A stretch of DNA of 64,000 nt from RGIG5472 sp051867615 (GTDB lineage: Bacteria; Bacillota; Clostridia; Oscillospirales; Oscillospiraceae), in the NCBI GenBank assembly GCA_051867615.1, contig JBJDYU010000013.1, forward strand, positions 13,218 to 77,217. Direction: 5' to 3'. Below, in pieces: positions 49,575 to 58,633 of the stretch. The first letter of the stretch is position 1; the number at the start of each line of letters is the position of its first letter. The notes beneath the pieces were generated by a model, which had not been told where the DNA came from, made no database searches, and was given only the letters and a program-made list of their open reading frames with translations. A program made the translations under genes and the position numbers.

Positions 49575-50362
49575 TTCTTTGTTCTCCTTTTCTCTTTGAT
49601 GATCGGTACTATGTTCACAATGACCAGGGCCACTGTGATCAGCGCGATGACCAGCGTGGACAGCGCGTTGATGGAGGGATTCACCCGCTTTGACATGGTA
49701 TAGACCAGAATGGAAATATTCTGCACGCCGTTGCCCGTGACGAAATACGAGATGATGAAGTCGTCAAAGCTCATGGTAAAGGCGATGAGGGCGCCGGAGA
49801 CGATGCCCGGCCGGATCTGGGGCACGATGACCTTCACCAGCGCCTGAAAGGGCGTGGCGCCCAGGTCCATGGCCGCGTCGATCAGGTTCGGGTCCAGGGA
49901 GCGGAGCTTCGGCGAGACGCTCAGCATCACATAGGGGATGCAGAACATGATGTGGGCCAGCAGCAGGGTGAAAAAGCCCTTCTTCACCGCAAGCGCGCTG
50001 AAGAAAATGAGCAGGCTGATGGCCGTGACGATATCCGGGTTCATGACAGGGAGCTGGTTCACTCCCTCCACCAGCTGCTGCACCACCTTCCGCGACTTGG
50101 AAAGGCCGATGGCGGTGATGGTGCCCACCACGGTGGAGATCACCGTGGCGAGCAGGGCGATGACGATGGTGTAAAAGACGGCCTCCATCATGGTGGAATC
50201 CGCGAACATCTTCTCATACCAGCGCAGGGAGAAGCCGCTGAAGGAGGTCAGGGACCGGGAATCGTTGAAGGAAAAGACGATGATATAGAGGATAGGCAGG
50301 TAAAAGAACAGCAGGGTCAGCGCCAGGACCACTTTCGTGCCGATATGGCGTTTTTTCGTCAT
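49571..50362 (-). CDS. potC: Spermidine/putrescine ABC transporter permease PotC
   Basis: A 263-residue inner-membrane permease with six membrane segments and the ABC coupling loop AAMDLGATPFQALVKVIVPQIRPGI. ATG 50362 (MTKKRHIGTK) is preferred over the in-frame GTG at 50371, because AGGAG ends right at the GTG and 8 nt before the ATG. It forms the channel with PotB. Confidence 0.94.
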   Translation of the reverse strand: MTKKRHIGTKVVLALTLLFFYLPILYIIVFSFNDSRSLTSFSGFSLRWYEKMFADSTMMEAVFYTIVIALLATVISTVVGTITAIGLSKSRKVVQQLVEGVNQLPVMNPDIVTAISLLIFFSALAVKKGFFTLLLAHIMFCIPYVMLSVSPKLRSLDPNLIDAAMDLGATPFQALVKVIVPQIRPGIVSGALIAFTMSFDDFIISYFVTGNGVQNISILVYTMSKRVNPSINALSTLVIALITVALVIVNIVPIIKEKRRTKK

Positions 50363-50367
50363 GGCTC

Positions 50368-51204
50368 TCACTCCTTTCCTGCCGACGCGGGCTGCGCGTC
50401 CACCTTATGGGTCAGCCACATGGAGAACATGATGATGATCGCCATGATAAGGGAAATGGCGCTGCCAAAGTTCCAGTCGCCCGTGGTGAGGAACTGCGTC
50501 TCGATGATGTTGCCCACGAGGACGTACTGTCCGCCGCCCAGCAGCTTCGGGATGAAGAAGCTGGAGACCGCGGGCAGGAACACCAGCGTGATGCCGCTGA
50601 TAACGCCGGGCAGGGACAGCGGCAGCGTCACCCGCAGGAAAGACTGGAGCTTCCCTGCTCCCAGGTCCGCCGCCGCGTCCAGCAGGTTCTTGTCCATCTT
50701 TGCAAGGGACGTGTGGATCTGCAGGATCATAAAGGGGATGAAGTTATACACCATGCCGAGGATGACGGCGAAGCTGGTGTGGAGCATCTTCACCGGGCCG
50801 ATGCAGAAAAAGCCCAGGATGCTGTTGAGAATGCCGTTGTCCTGCAAAATGCCCATCCAGGCGTAGGTACGCACCAGCATATTGATCCAGGTGGGCATGG
50901 TGATAAGCAGGATCATCAGCATATTGCTGTGTCCGGGAAGCTGGGCGATGATATAGGCCACGGGATAGCCCAGCAGCACGCAGATGACGGTGGTGACGAC
51001 GGCGATATACAGCGACCGCCAGAGCACCCCCATGAACACCGTGTCGGTGACGAAGCGCCGGAAGTTATCCAGCGAGAACTTGAAGGTCGTCACGTCGTTG
51101 CCCTCCACGGTGAAGGCGTACAGCACGATCAGCAGCATGGGAATGACGATCATGACGCTGATCCAGGCCACGTAGGGGTAGGTCATGGAACGGAATTTCT
51201 TCAT
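50368..51204 (-). CDS. potB: Spermidine/putrescine ABC transporter permease PotB
   Basis: A 278-residue permease with six membrane segments and the coupling motif AAADLGAGKLQSFLRVTLPLSLPGV. Its start codon overlaps the last base of potA, and potC follows at once, so the transporter subunits are translationally coupled. Confidence 0.95.
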   Translation of the reverse strand: MKKFRSMTYPYVAWISVMIVIPMLLIVLYAFTVEGNDVTTFKFSLDNFRRFVTDTVFMGVLWRSLYIAVVTTVICVLLGYPVAYIIAQLPGHSNMLMILLITMPTWINMLVRTYAWMGILQDNGILNSILGFFCIGPVKMLHTSFAVILGMVYNFIPFMILQIHTSLAKMDKNLLDAAADLGAGKLQSFLRVTLPLSLPGVISGITLVFLPAVSSFFIPKLLGGGQYVLVGNIIETQFLTTGDWNFGSAISLIMAIIIMFSMWLTHKVDAQPASAGKE

Positions 51205-52790
51205 CAGCTGTTCCTCTCCTTCTCCATGACGTGGATATCCTCCGGCCGGAAGCTGAGGCCCACCTCTTCTCCCTCCTCGAAGGGCCGGGGCGTGGCCACG
51301 AGATACTCATAGCCCTTGGTGGAGAAGGTGATGGGATAGACGCCGGGCTGGATATCCTCCCAGTCAAAGTCGTACTTCACGTCGGTGATGGCCACCTCGC
51401 CGCCGTCCTCCAGGCTCCAGGCCGAGGCGTTGGCCCAGGTCTTCAGGTCGGTGTCCAGCGCCATGGAGTCGATGATATCGTCGGTCTTGACGAAGAAGTT
51501 CATGGCGTAGATCTCCTCCTGGAAGACCTTGCTCACCACGCGGTTCTCGTCCTTGACGATACACTGCACGGTGATGGAGGTACCGGAAGCGGTGGTGAAG
51601 GTCACGGGATAGCGGCCCGCCTCCTTCTTGATCTCATGCTCCACGCCGCGGATGGAGACCGGCTCCTCCGTCTCGGAGTCCCAGGCCTCCGCCGCCGCCA
51701 AGGTCACGATATCGGAATCGGTGAACTCGTCCACGTCGCTGATATCCAGGAAGAAGGTGTTGGCGGAGATCTTCTCGCCCTCTTTTTCGTTATACACGGG
51801 CTTATCCTCGGAGACGTTCATCTGCACCGTGATGGAGGTGCCCACCCGGGTCTCCACGATGGTCTCGTAATGCATCCCCTTAAACAGCTGGGACTTGACG
51901 ATACCCTTGAGCATCCCCTGCTCCCGGGGGACGATGTTCAGATGCTCCGGCCGGATGACCACGTCCACCTTCTCGCCCTTTTCATAGCCCCGAACCCGGC
52001 AGGCAAAGCGCTTATCCTCGAACTGCACCAGATCGTCCTCCAGCATGACGCCGTCGATGATGTTGGTCTCGCCGATGAACTTCGCCACGAACTGGTTGAC
52101 AGGCTTGCGGTAGATCTCGCCGGGAGAGCCGATCTGCTGGATCTCGCCGTCCTTCATGACCACGATCTTGTCGGACATGGTCAGGGCTTCCTCCTGGTCG
52201 TGGGTGACGTAGATGAAGGTGATGCCCACCTCCTGCTGGAGCTGCTTGAGCTCATGCTGCATCTCCTTGCGGAGCTTCAGGTCCAGCGCGCCCAGCGGCT
52301 CGTCCAGCAGCAGGACGCTGGGCTCGTTCACCAGCGCCCGGGCGATGGCGATGCGCTGCTGCTGGCCGCCGGACAGCTCCGTGACATTGCGCTTGGCGTA
52401 ATCCTCCAGATTCACCAGACGCAGCATACGCATGACCTTCTGCTCGATGACGTCCTTGGGAGCCTTCTTGATCTTCAGGCCGAAGGCGATGTTGTCAAAG
52501 ACGTTCATGTGGGGGAACAGGGCGTATTTCTGGAACACCGTGTTGATCTCCCGCCGGTAAGGCGGCACAGCGGCGATATCCTCTCCGTCGAACAGCACCT
52601 GCCCCTCCGTGGGCTGCAGAAAGCCGCCGAGGATGCGCAGGAGCGTGGTCTTGCCGCAGCCGGAGGGCCCCAGCAAGGTCACAAATTCGTTCTCGTAAAT
52701 ATCCAGGCTGATGCCACGCAGCACCACCTGCCCGTCTTCAAAGCTCTTGACGATATTCTTAAACTGGATCAGCTTCTTTTTTTCTTCCAT
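51204..52790 (-). CDS. potA: Spermidine/putrescine ABC transporter ATP-binding protein PotA with a large TOBE-region insertion
   Basis: A 528-residue ATPase; PotA is normally about 350-380. Residues 1-240 are a standard ABC domain with Walker A GPSGCGKT (41-48), signature LSGGQQQR (139-146), Walker B LLLDEPLGALD and the HDQEEALTM switch. A TOBE region starts near 245 and its last strand appears only at 503-523 (GEEVGLSFRPEDIHV). Between them about 170 residues form two tandem units of about 85 residues, each beginning GTSITVQ (318 and 403). Each ends in a strand like GRYPVTFTT or GVYPITFST, which resembles bacterial Ig-like repeats. Such an insertion in a cytoplasmic ATPase is unusual. Confidence 0.92.
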   Translation of the reverse strand: MEEKKKLIQFKNIVKSFEDGQVVLRGISLDIYENEFVTLLGPSGCGKTTLLRILGGFLQPTEGQVLFDGEDIAAVPPYRREINTVFQKYALFPHMNVFDNIAFGLKIKKAPKDVIEQKVMRMLRLVNLEDYAKRNVTELSGGQQQRIAIARALVNEPSVLLLDEPLGALDLKLRKEMQHELKQLQQEVGITFIYVTHDQEEALTMSDKIVVMKDGEIQQIGSPGEIYRKPVNQFVAKFIGETNIIDGVMLEDDLVQFEDKRFACRVRGYEKGEKVDVVIRPEHLNIVPREQGMLKGIVKSQLFKGMHYETIVETRVGTSITVQMNVSEDKPVYNEKEGEKISANTFFLDISDVDEFTDSDIVTLAAAEAWDSETEEPVSIRGVEHEIKKEAGRYPVTFTTASGTSITVQCIVKDENRVVSKVFQEEIYAMNFFVKTDDIIDSMALDTDLKTWANASAWSLEDGGEVAITDVKYDFDWEDIQPGVYPITFSTKGYEYLVATPRPFEEGEEVGLSFRPEDIHVMEKERNS

Positions 52791-52814
52791 GTTTCTTTCT
52801 CCTGCTTTCCGAAA

Positions 52815-53348
52815 TTAAAAGAGAGGCGGGGTGGAGACCCACAGCACCCGGGCGGTGGTCTTCCGTTCGTTTTTCAGATGGTGGAAGGATTTTCCGTGGA
52901 GATAAAAGGTCTCACCCCGGCGCAGGACGTAGCGCTTGCCGTCGCAGACCAGCGTCACGGACCCCTCCAGCACCACGCCGAACTCCTCCCCCGTGTGGGG
53001 CTCCAGCTCAAAGGATTCCCCTCCGGCGGGCAGCTCAAGCAAAATAGGCTCCATCTGGTTTTTCTGGGTGTTGGGCACGATCCAGGTGACGGTGTAGCCC
53101 TCCTTCTCGCTGCTGAAGAAATCGTTTTTGCTGAAGGTGAACTTCTCGTCCTTGGCGTCGCTGAAAAAATCCGCGAGATTGCTGCCAAGGGCCTCCAGAA
53201 TATCCTCCAGCGTGGCGATGGAGGGCGAGGTCAGGTCCCGCTCCAGCTGGGACAGAAAGCCCTTGCTCAGCTCGCTGCGGCTGGCAAGCTCCTCCAGCGT
53301 CAGCTCCTTTTGCAATCGCAGCTTGCGTATACTCTTTCCGATATCCAA
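52815..53348 (-). CDS. XRE-cupin transcriptional regulator (PuuR-like)
   Basis: A 177-residue regulator: HTH at about residues 3-60 (KSIRKLRLQKELTLEELASRS, SKGFLSQLERD) and a cupin at about 105-175 (PHTGEEFGVVLEGSV, RRGETFYLHGKSFHH). Regulators of this type, such as PuuR, sense polyamines or related amines. The start is a TTG at 53348 (LDIGKSIRK) with GGAGG 7 nt upstream; the ATG at 53420 lies over the promoter. It is the first gene ahead of potABCD (24 nt gap), so it probably regulates the transporter and itself. Confidence 0.9.
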   Translation of the reverse strand: MDIGKSIRKLRLQKELTLEELASRSELSKGFLSQLERDLTSPSIATLEDILEALGSNLADFFSDAKDEKFTFSKNDFFSSEKEGYTVTWIVPNTQKNQMEPILLELPAGGESFELEPHTGEEFGVVLEGSVTLVCDGKRYVLRRGETFYLHGKSFHHLKNERKTTARVLWVSTPPLF

Positions 53349-53376
53349 AAAACCGCCTCCCGGAAGTTTTGTCGTA

Positions 53377-53439
53377 CTAAACCAAAAGATTATTTTTGCT
53401 AAACCAAGGCTATTATACATACCCTGTGGAAAATTGCAA
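53377..53439 (-). promoter_or_regulatory. Promoter and repeated operator of the XRE-cupin/pot operon
   Basis: On the minus strand TTGCAA (53439-53434) and TATAAT (53417-53412) are 16 nt apart. TTGGTTTAG occurs twice (53407-53399 and 53385-53377), a direct repeat with a 22-bp period (two helical turns) beginning at the transcription start. This is a good position for autorepression. Confidence 0.65.
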
Positions 53440-53482
53440 TAGTTTTAAACAAAAAATTTAGAATTTGTAAACCGCGGGCAAA

Positions 53483-53518
53483 AAGTGAACCGGAGCCTCC
53501 CCTTTGGGGAAGCTCCGG
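53483..53518 (-). terminator. Terminator of the pyrH...polC cluster
   Basis: CCGGAGC (53490-53496) and GCTCCGG (53512-53518) enclose a CCCC/GGGG inner stem; on the minus strand TTCACTTTTT follows. Confidence 0.8.
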
Positions 53519-53525
53519 TAAATTG

Positions 53526-56500
53526 TCAGAACAGGCTCAGCTGGCTGCTGTCGGCCATGCCGGCGAAGGCGCCCAGGGCCTTGAGCTGCTCGATGTGGGT
53601 CTTGGAGACCTTGCCGCAGGACATGGCGAACTCCTCGATGGAGGCGTAGTCCGCGCCCACGCGCTTTTCCACGATCTCCTGCGCCGCCGTCTCGCCCAGC
53701 CCCCGCACCGCCACAAAAGGCGGCCGCAGGCCGTCGCCCTCGATACGGAAGCGGGTGGCCCCGGATTCGTACAGGTGCAGCGGCAGGAAATGAAAGCCCC
53801 GGAGGTAGAACTCATAGCAGACCTCCAGCGTCACCAGCAGGTCCTGCTCCACAGCGGTGGCGTCTTTGTTGTTCTCGATCTCCCGGATCTTCCGCTTCAC
53901 CTCGTCCAGCCCCGCCGTGCAGATCTCCGCGTCGAAGGCCTTGGCCCGGATGGAGAAATAGGTGGCGTAAAACGCCAAGGGGCGGTGGACCTTGAACCAG
54001 GCGATGCGGAAGGCCATCATGACGTAGGCCACCGCGTGGGCCTTGGGGAACAGGTAGCCGATCTTCGCGAGAGATTCGATGTACCACTCCGGCACCTCGT
54101 GGGCCCGCATGGCCTCCTCCCAGCCCTCCTGAAAGCCGCCCTTCTTCACCTTGCCCTTGCGGACGGCCTCCATGATCTTGAAGGACATCTTCGGCTCCAC
54201 GCCCTTGCTCATCAGGTACAGCATGATATCGTCGCGGCAGCCCACGGTCTCCAGAACGCCGGCGGTGCCGCTGAGGATCAGCTCCTTGGCGTTGCCGAGC
54301 CACACGTCCGTGCCGTGGGAGAAGCCGGAGAGCCGCAGCAGGGTGTTGAAATCCTTCGGCTGCGTGTCCACCAGCATCTGCCGGGTGAAGCGGGTGTTGA
54401 ACTCCGGAATGGCCACGGCCCCCGTGGGGCCAAGCACATCGTCGTTCTCGTAGCCCAAGACCTTGCTGGAGGTAAAAATGCTCATGGTGTCCGGGTCGTC
54501 CAGCGGGATGGTCCGGGCGTTGACCCCGGTCAGATCCTCCAGCATACGGATCATGGAGGGGTCATCGTGTCCCAGCATATCCAGCTTCAGGAGGTTGTCC
54601 TCCATGGAGTGGTATTCAAAATGGGTGGTGATGATGTCGCTGTCCGCGGCGTCCGCCGGGTGCTGGACGGGGCAGAAATCCTCCATATCCATGTCATCCG
54701 GCACCACCACCAGGCCGCCGGGGTGCTGGCCGGTGGTGCGCTTGACGCCCACGCAGCCGCTGGCGAGCCGCAGCTTCTCCGCCTGCGGCACCTCCATGCC
54801 CCGCTTTTCCAGATATTTCAGCACATAGCCGAAGGCGGTCTTTTCCGCCACGGTGCCGATGGTGCCGGCGCGGAACACCTGCGTCTTGCCGAACATCTCA
54901 ATGGCGTGCTGATGGGCCCGGGCCTGATACTCGCCGGAGAAGTTCAGATCGATATCCGGCACCTTGCCGCCGCCGTAGCCGAGGAAGGTCTCAAAGGGGA
55001 TGTCGAAGCCGTCCTTGGCGTACTTCTCCCCGCAGATGGGGCAGACCCTGTCCGGCATATCCGCGCCGCAGCCATACGAGCCGTCCGTCACGAATTCCAC
55101 GTTCCGGCACTTGGGGCAGCGGTAATGGGGCGGCAGGGAGTTCACCTCCGTGATGCCCGCCATGTAGGCCACAAGCGAGGAGCCCACGCTGCCCCGGCTG
55201 CCCACCAGATAGCCGTTTTCGAGGCTCCGCTGCACCAGCTTCTGGGCGCTCATGTACACCACGTCGTACTTGCCGAGGATGCTTTTCAGCTCCACCTCCA
55301 GACGTTCGCGGATCAGGTCCGGCAGCGGATCGCCGTACAGCTCGTGGGCCTTTTCCCAGACCATGCGGTTCAAGTCCTCCTCGGAATTCTCCAGCCGCGG
55401 AGGAAAGAGCTTGCCCTTGGGCAGCAGCTCGATATTTTCGATCTCATCGGCGATGCGGTTCGGGTTCGTCACCACCACCTCGTAGGCCTTCTCCTCGCCG
55501 AGATAGCTGAACTCCTGCAGCATCTCGTCGGTGGTCTTGAAGTACAGCGGCAGCGGCTCGTCGCAGTCCTTGAAATCCTTCACATCCAGCAGGATGCGGC
55601 GGTAGACCTCGTCCTCCGGGTCCTTGAAATGCACGTCGCCCGTGGCGCAGACGGGCTTGCCCAGCTCCTCGCCCAGACGCACCACCGTGCGGTTCAGCTC
55701 CCGCAGGTCCTCCTCCGAGTGGGCGCGGCCGTCCCGCAGGAGGAAGGCGTTGTTGCAGATGGGCTGTATCTCTAAAAAATCGTAAAACGAGGCGATGCGT
55801 TTCAGCTCGTCCCGGTCCTTGTTCGCGAGGATCGCCTGAAACAGCTCTCCCGCCTCGCAGGCGGAGCCGACGATAAGGCCCGTGCGGTGGCGGATCAGCT
55901 CGCTCTTATGGATCCAGGGGTAGCGCTTGAAGTACTTGAGGTTCGAGAGGGACACCAGTTGGTAGAGGTTTTTAAGGCCCTGCTTGTTTTTCGCGAGCAG
56001 AATGATGTGCTTCGGCTGGCGGCTGGGGGCGCGCCCCGCGGGGCGGAGCCGCTCCATGAGGGGATTCACCTCCGAAAGGCGGGATAAGCCCTGCGCGCGC
56101 AGCTTCTCCCAGAACGGGATGAGCATATAGGCCACCGTGGCCGCGTCGTCCGTCGCCCGGTGGTGGTTGAACTCCGGCAGGTTCAGCGCGCCCGCCACGA
56201 CGTCCAGCTTGTATTTTCCCAGCTCCGGCAGCAGATTCTGCGCCAGAATGAGGGAGTCGATGTAAGTAGGGGCGAAGGGCAGGCCCACCTTGCGGCAGCC
56301 CTCCCGGACGAAGCCCACGTCGAACTCCGCGTTGTGGGCGGCGAGAGGACGGCCGTGGACGAAGTCCAGAAACGCCGTCAGGGCCGCCTTCAGCTGGGGC
56401 GCGCCGCGGAGCATCTCCTCCGTGATGCCGGTGAGGCCCACGATCTTGGGGTCCAGCGCGCGGTTGGGGTCCACGAAGGTCTGGAAAGTCTCCGTCACCT

Positions 56501-57500
56501 CCCCGCCCTTCAGCACCACCGCGCCGATCTCCATGATGGCGTCCCGCCGGGCGTCCAGACCCGTGGTCTCCAAATCGAAGCAGACGATCTCATCGTCAAA
56601 ATCGCAGTCGCCGCTCCCATGGACCACGATGCGGTCGTCCAGATCGTTGGCGAAGTAGCCCTCCACGCCGTACAGCACCTTGATCTTGTCCCCCGCGGCG
56701 GCGGCGGCGTTGGGGAAGGCGTGGCAGACGCCGTGGTCCGTGATGGCCACGGCCTTGTGGCCCCAGGCGATGGCCTGCTTCACCAGCGCCTTGGGATCGC
56801 TCAGCGCGTCCATGTTGGAAAAGGAGGTGTGCAGGTGCAGCTCCACCCGCTTCTCCTCCGCCGTGTCCAGACGCTTCGGCGCCTGCGCCTCCACGATGTT
56901 CACCGGGCTGAGCTGGATGTCCTTGCCGTCCCGCGTCAGCTCCACAAAGCCCTGCACGGTGAGCCACATCCCCTCCTGTATCTTCCCCTCCATGCGCTTG
57001 GCGTCCGTGCCCTGCAGGTACCGCCGGACGTTGACGGAGCTTTCATAGTCCGTGATGTGGAAGCTCAGGCAGAAAACGCCGGGGCGGCGGGTCTCGTAAA
57101 ACTCCTGATAAAATACCTTGCCCTGCACCACCGCCTGTCCCATTTTGGGGTTCAGGCCCTTCATGGAGACGGGCTTGCCCCGGATGGGCTTGCCCATGAG
57201 GACGGCTCCCTTTTCCGCTTTCCCGGCGGCCTTTTCCGGCGCGGACGCGGTCACGGCCGCCTCCCGGTAGATGTTCTCTATCTCCACGCTGCGCAGGGAA
57301 AACGCCGCCGCGAGAGCCGCGCCCAGCCGCTCCTTCTGCCGCGCCGTCAGCGCCTCCTTCGTATACAGCTTCATGCGCAGCGCGGCCTCCGCCTGCACCA
57401 CCACCACGTCGCTGACCTCCGCGTCCCGCAGCAGGTACGTCAGCTCCCGCTCCAGCGCGAGGTGGGCGAACAGTTTGAAAAACGGCACCTTTTCCGCCAT
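53526..57500 (-). CDS. polC: DNA polymerase III PolC-type
   Basis: A 1324-residue Gram-positive replicative polymerase with built-in proofreading. N-terminal and OB domains are followed by a PHP domain (ELHLHTSFSNMDALSDPK, ITDHGVCHAFPN). A DnaQ-like 3'-5' exonuclease is inserted at about residues 305-480 (VCFDLETTGLDARRDAIMEIG), a zinc finger CPKC...CPIC lies near 795-825, and the polymerase active site (VPDIDLNFSGEYQ) near 848. The start MAEKVPFFKLFAHL at 57500 follows GGGAGG; the ATG at 57572 lacks a ribosome site. Last gene of the long cluster. Confidence 0.98.
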   Translation of the reverse strand: MAEKVPFFKLFAHLALERELTYLLRDAEVSDVVVVQAEAALRMKLYTKEALTARQKERLGAALAAAFSLRSVEIENIYREAAVTASAPEKAAGKAEKGAVLMGKPIRGKPVSMKGLNPKMGQAVVQGKVFYQEFYETRRPGVFCLSFHITDYESSVNVRRYLQGTDAKRMEGKIQEGMWLTVQGFVELTRDGKDIQLSPVNIVEAQAPKRLDTAEEKRVELHLHTSFSNMDALSDPKALVKQAIAWGHKAVAITDHGVCHAFPNAAAAAGDKIKVLYGVEGYFANDLDDRIVVHGSGDCDFDDEIVCFDLETTGLDARRDAIMEIGAVVLKGGEVTETFQTFVDPNRALDPKIVGLTGITEEMLRGAPQLKAALTAFLDFVHGRPLAAHNAEFDVGFVREGCRKVGLPFAPTYIDSLILAQNLLPELGKYKLDVVAGALNLPEFNHHRATDDAATVAYMLIPFWEKLRAQGLSRLSEVNPLMERLRPAGRAPSRQPKHIILLAKNKQGLKNLYQLVSLSNLKYFKRYPWIHKSELIRHRTGLIVGSACEAGELFQAILANKDRDELKRIASFYDFLEIQPICNNAFLLRDGRAHSEEDLRELNRTVVRLGEELGKPVCATGDVHFKDPEDEVYRRILLDVKDFKDCDEPLPLYFKTTDEMLQEFSYLGEEKAYEVVVTNPNRIADEIENIELLPKGKLFPPRLENSEEDLNRMVWEKAHELYGDPLPDLIRERLEVELKSILGKYDVVYMSAQKLVQRSLENGYLVGSRGSVGSSLVAYMAGITEVNSLPPHYRCPKCRNVEFVTDGSYGCGADMPDRVCPICGEKYAKDGFDIPFETFLGYGGGKVPDIDLNFSGEYQARAHQHAIEMFGKTQVFRAGTIGTVAEKTAFGYVLKYLEKRGMEVPQAEKLRLASGCVGVKRTTGQHPGGLVVVPDDMDMEDFCPVQHPADAADSDIITTHFEYHSMEDNLLKLDMLGHDDPSMIRMLEDLTGVNARTIPLDDPDTMSIFTSSKVLGYENDDVLGPTGAVAIPEFNTRFTRQMLVDTQPKDFNTLLRLSGFSHGTDVWLGNAKELILSGTAGVLETVGCRDDIMLYLMSKGVEPKMSFKIMEAVRKGKVKKGGFQEGWEEAMRAHEVPEWYIESLAKIGYLFPKAHAVAYVMMAFRIAWFKVHRPLAFYATYFSIRAKAFDAEICTAGLDEVKRKIREIENNKDATAVEQDLLVTLEVCYEFYLRGFHFLPLHLYESGATRFRIEGDGLRPPFVAVRGLGETAAQEIVEKRVGADYASIEEFAMSCGKVSKTHIEQLKALGAFAGMADSSQLSLF

Positions 57501-57584
57501 GGAAACCCTCCCCGGTCTATGTATCGTCTTAATTTCCCGGGGAGGGCCAGCCCTACCCCGGGAAACGGTCATGTCTTTATACTG

Positions 57585-58619
57585 TTATAGCTCCTCGATC
57601 TCCCGCAGCAGCGCGTCCAGCAGCTGCTCCTCCGGCAGGCGGCGCAGGACCTTGCCCTTGCGAAACAGCAGTCCCTCGCCCTTGCCCCCGGCGATACCCA
57701 CGTCCGCCGCCGCGGCCTCTCCCGGGCCGTTCACCACACAGCCCATGACCGCCACGGTGATATCCTTTTCGCAGGTCGCGAGCCGGCGCTCCAGCTCCTC
57801 CGCGAGAGGGATCATGTCGTACTCCGTCCGCCCGCAGGTGGGGCAGGAGATCAAATTCACGCCCCGGCGCAGGCCCGCCGCCCGCAGGATCTTCTTCGCG
57901 GCGTAGACCTCCTCCACCGGGTCGGCGGTGAGGGAGACCCGCAGCGTGTCCCCGATACCGAGGCACAGCAGCCCCCCGATGCCCATGGCGGACTTGATCA
58001 CGCCCATGGAGGGCGTTCCCGCCTCGGTGACGCCGAGGTGCAGCGGATACTCCGTCCGCTCCGCCAGCAGCCGGTAGGCCGCCATGTTCACCCGCACGTC
58101 GCTGCTTTTGACGCTGAGGCAGATGTCGTCAAAATCCCAGCGGTTCAGCAGCGCCGCGTGACCCAGAGCGCTTTCCACCAGCGCCTCCGCTGTGACGCCG
58201 CCGTATTTCGCGAGCAGCTCTTTCTCAAGGCTCCCGCCGTTGACGCCGATGCGGATGGGGAGGTTTCGCCGGCGGCAGACCTCCGCCACCGCCTTCACGT
58301 GCTCCTCGCCGCCGATGTTGCCGGGGTTGATGCGGATCTTGTCCGCCCCCCGCTCCGCCGCCTCGATGGCCAGGCGATAGTCAAAATGGATATCCGCCAC
58401 GAGAGGGATGGAGATCCGCTCCCGGATGGCGCTGACGGCCCTGGCCGCCTCCATGGTGGGGACGGTGACGCGGACGATCTCGCAGCCCGCCTCCTCCAGA
58501 CGGTGGATCTGGCGGACGGTGGCCTCCACGTCCTCCGTCTTCGTGTTGCACATGGACTGGATGGTGACGGGCGCGCCGCCGCCAAGGCCCACGCCGCCCA
58601 CGGAAAGGCGTTTTGTCAT
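57585..58619 (-). CDS. ispG: 4-hydroxy-3-methylbut-2-enyl-diphosphate synthase
   Basis: A 344-residue [4Fe-4S] enzyme of the MEP isoprenoid pathway that converts MEcPP to HMBPP. The TIM barrel begins with VTIQSMCNTKTEDVEAT; the C-terminal cluster ligands are CPTCGRTEYD and MGCVVNGPGEA. It acts one to two steps before isopentenyl diphosphate, alongside dxr in the same cluster. Confidence 0.97.
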   Translation of the reverse strand: MTKRLSVGGVGLGGGAPVTIQSMCNTKTEDVEATVRQIHRLEEAGCEIVRVTVPTMEAARAVSAIRERISIPLVADIHFDYRLAIEAAERGADKIRINPGNIGGEEHVKAVAEVCRRRNLPIRIGVNGGSLEKELLAKYGGVTAEALVESALGHAALLNRWDFDDICLSVKSSDVRVNMAAYRLLAERTEYPLHLGVTEAGTPSMGVIKSAMGIGGLLCLGIGDTLRVSLTADPVEEVYAAKKILRAAGLRRGVNLISCPTCGRTEYDMIPLAEELERRLATCEKDITVAVMGCVVNGPGEAAAADVGIAGGKGEGLLFRKGKVLRRLPEEQLLDALLREIEEL

Positions 58620-58633
58620 GCTTCTCTCCCCTT

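Noticed and set aside
53523..55775. A 750-codon plus-strand frame opposite polC
   Set aside because: Antisense shadow of PolC without any supporting motif.
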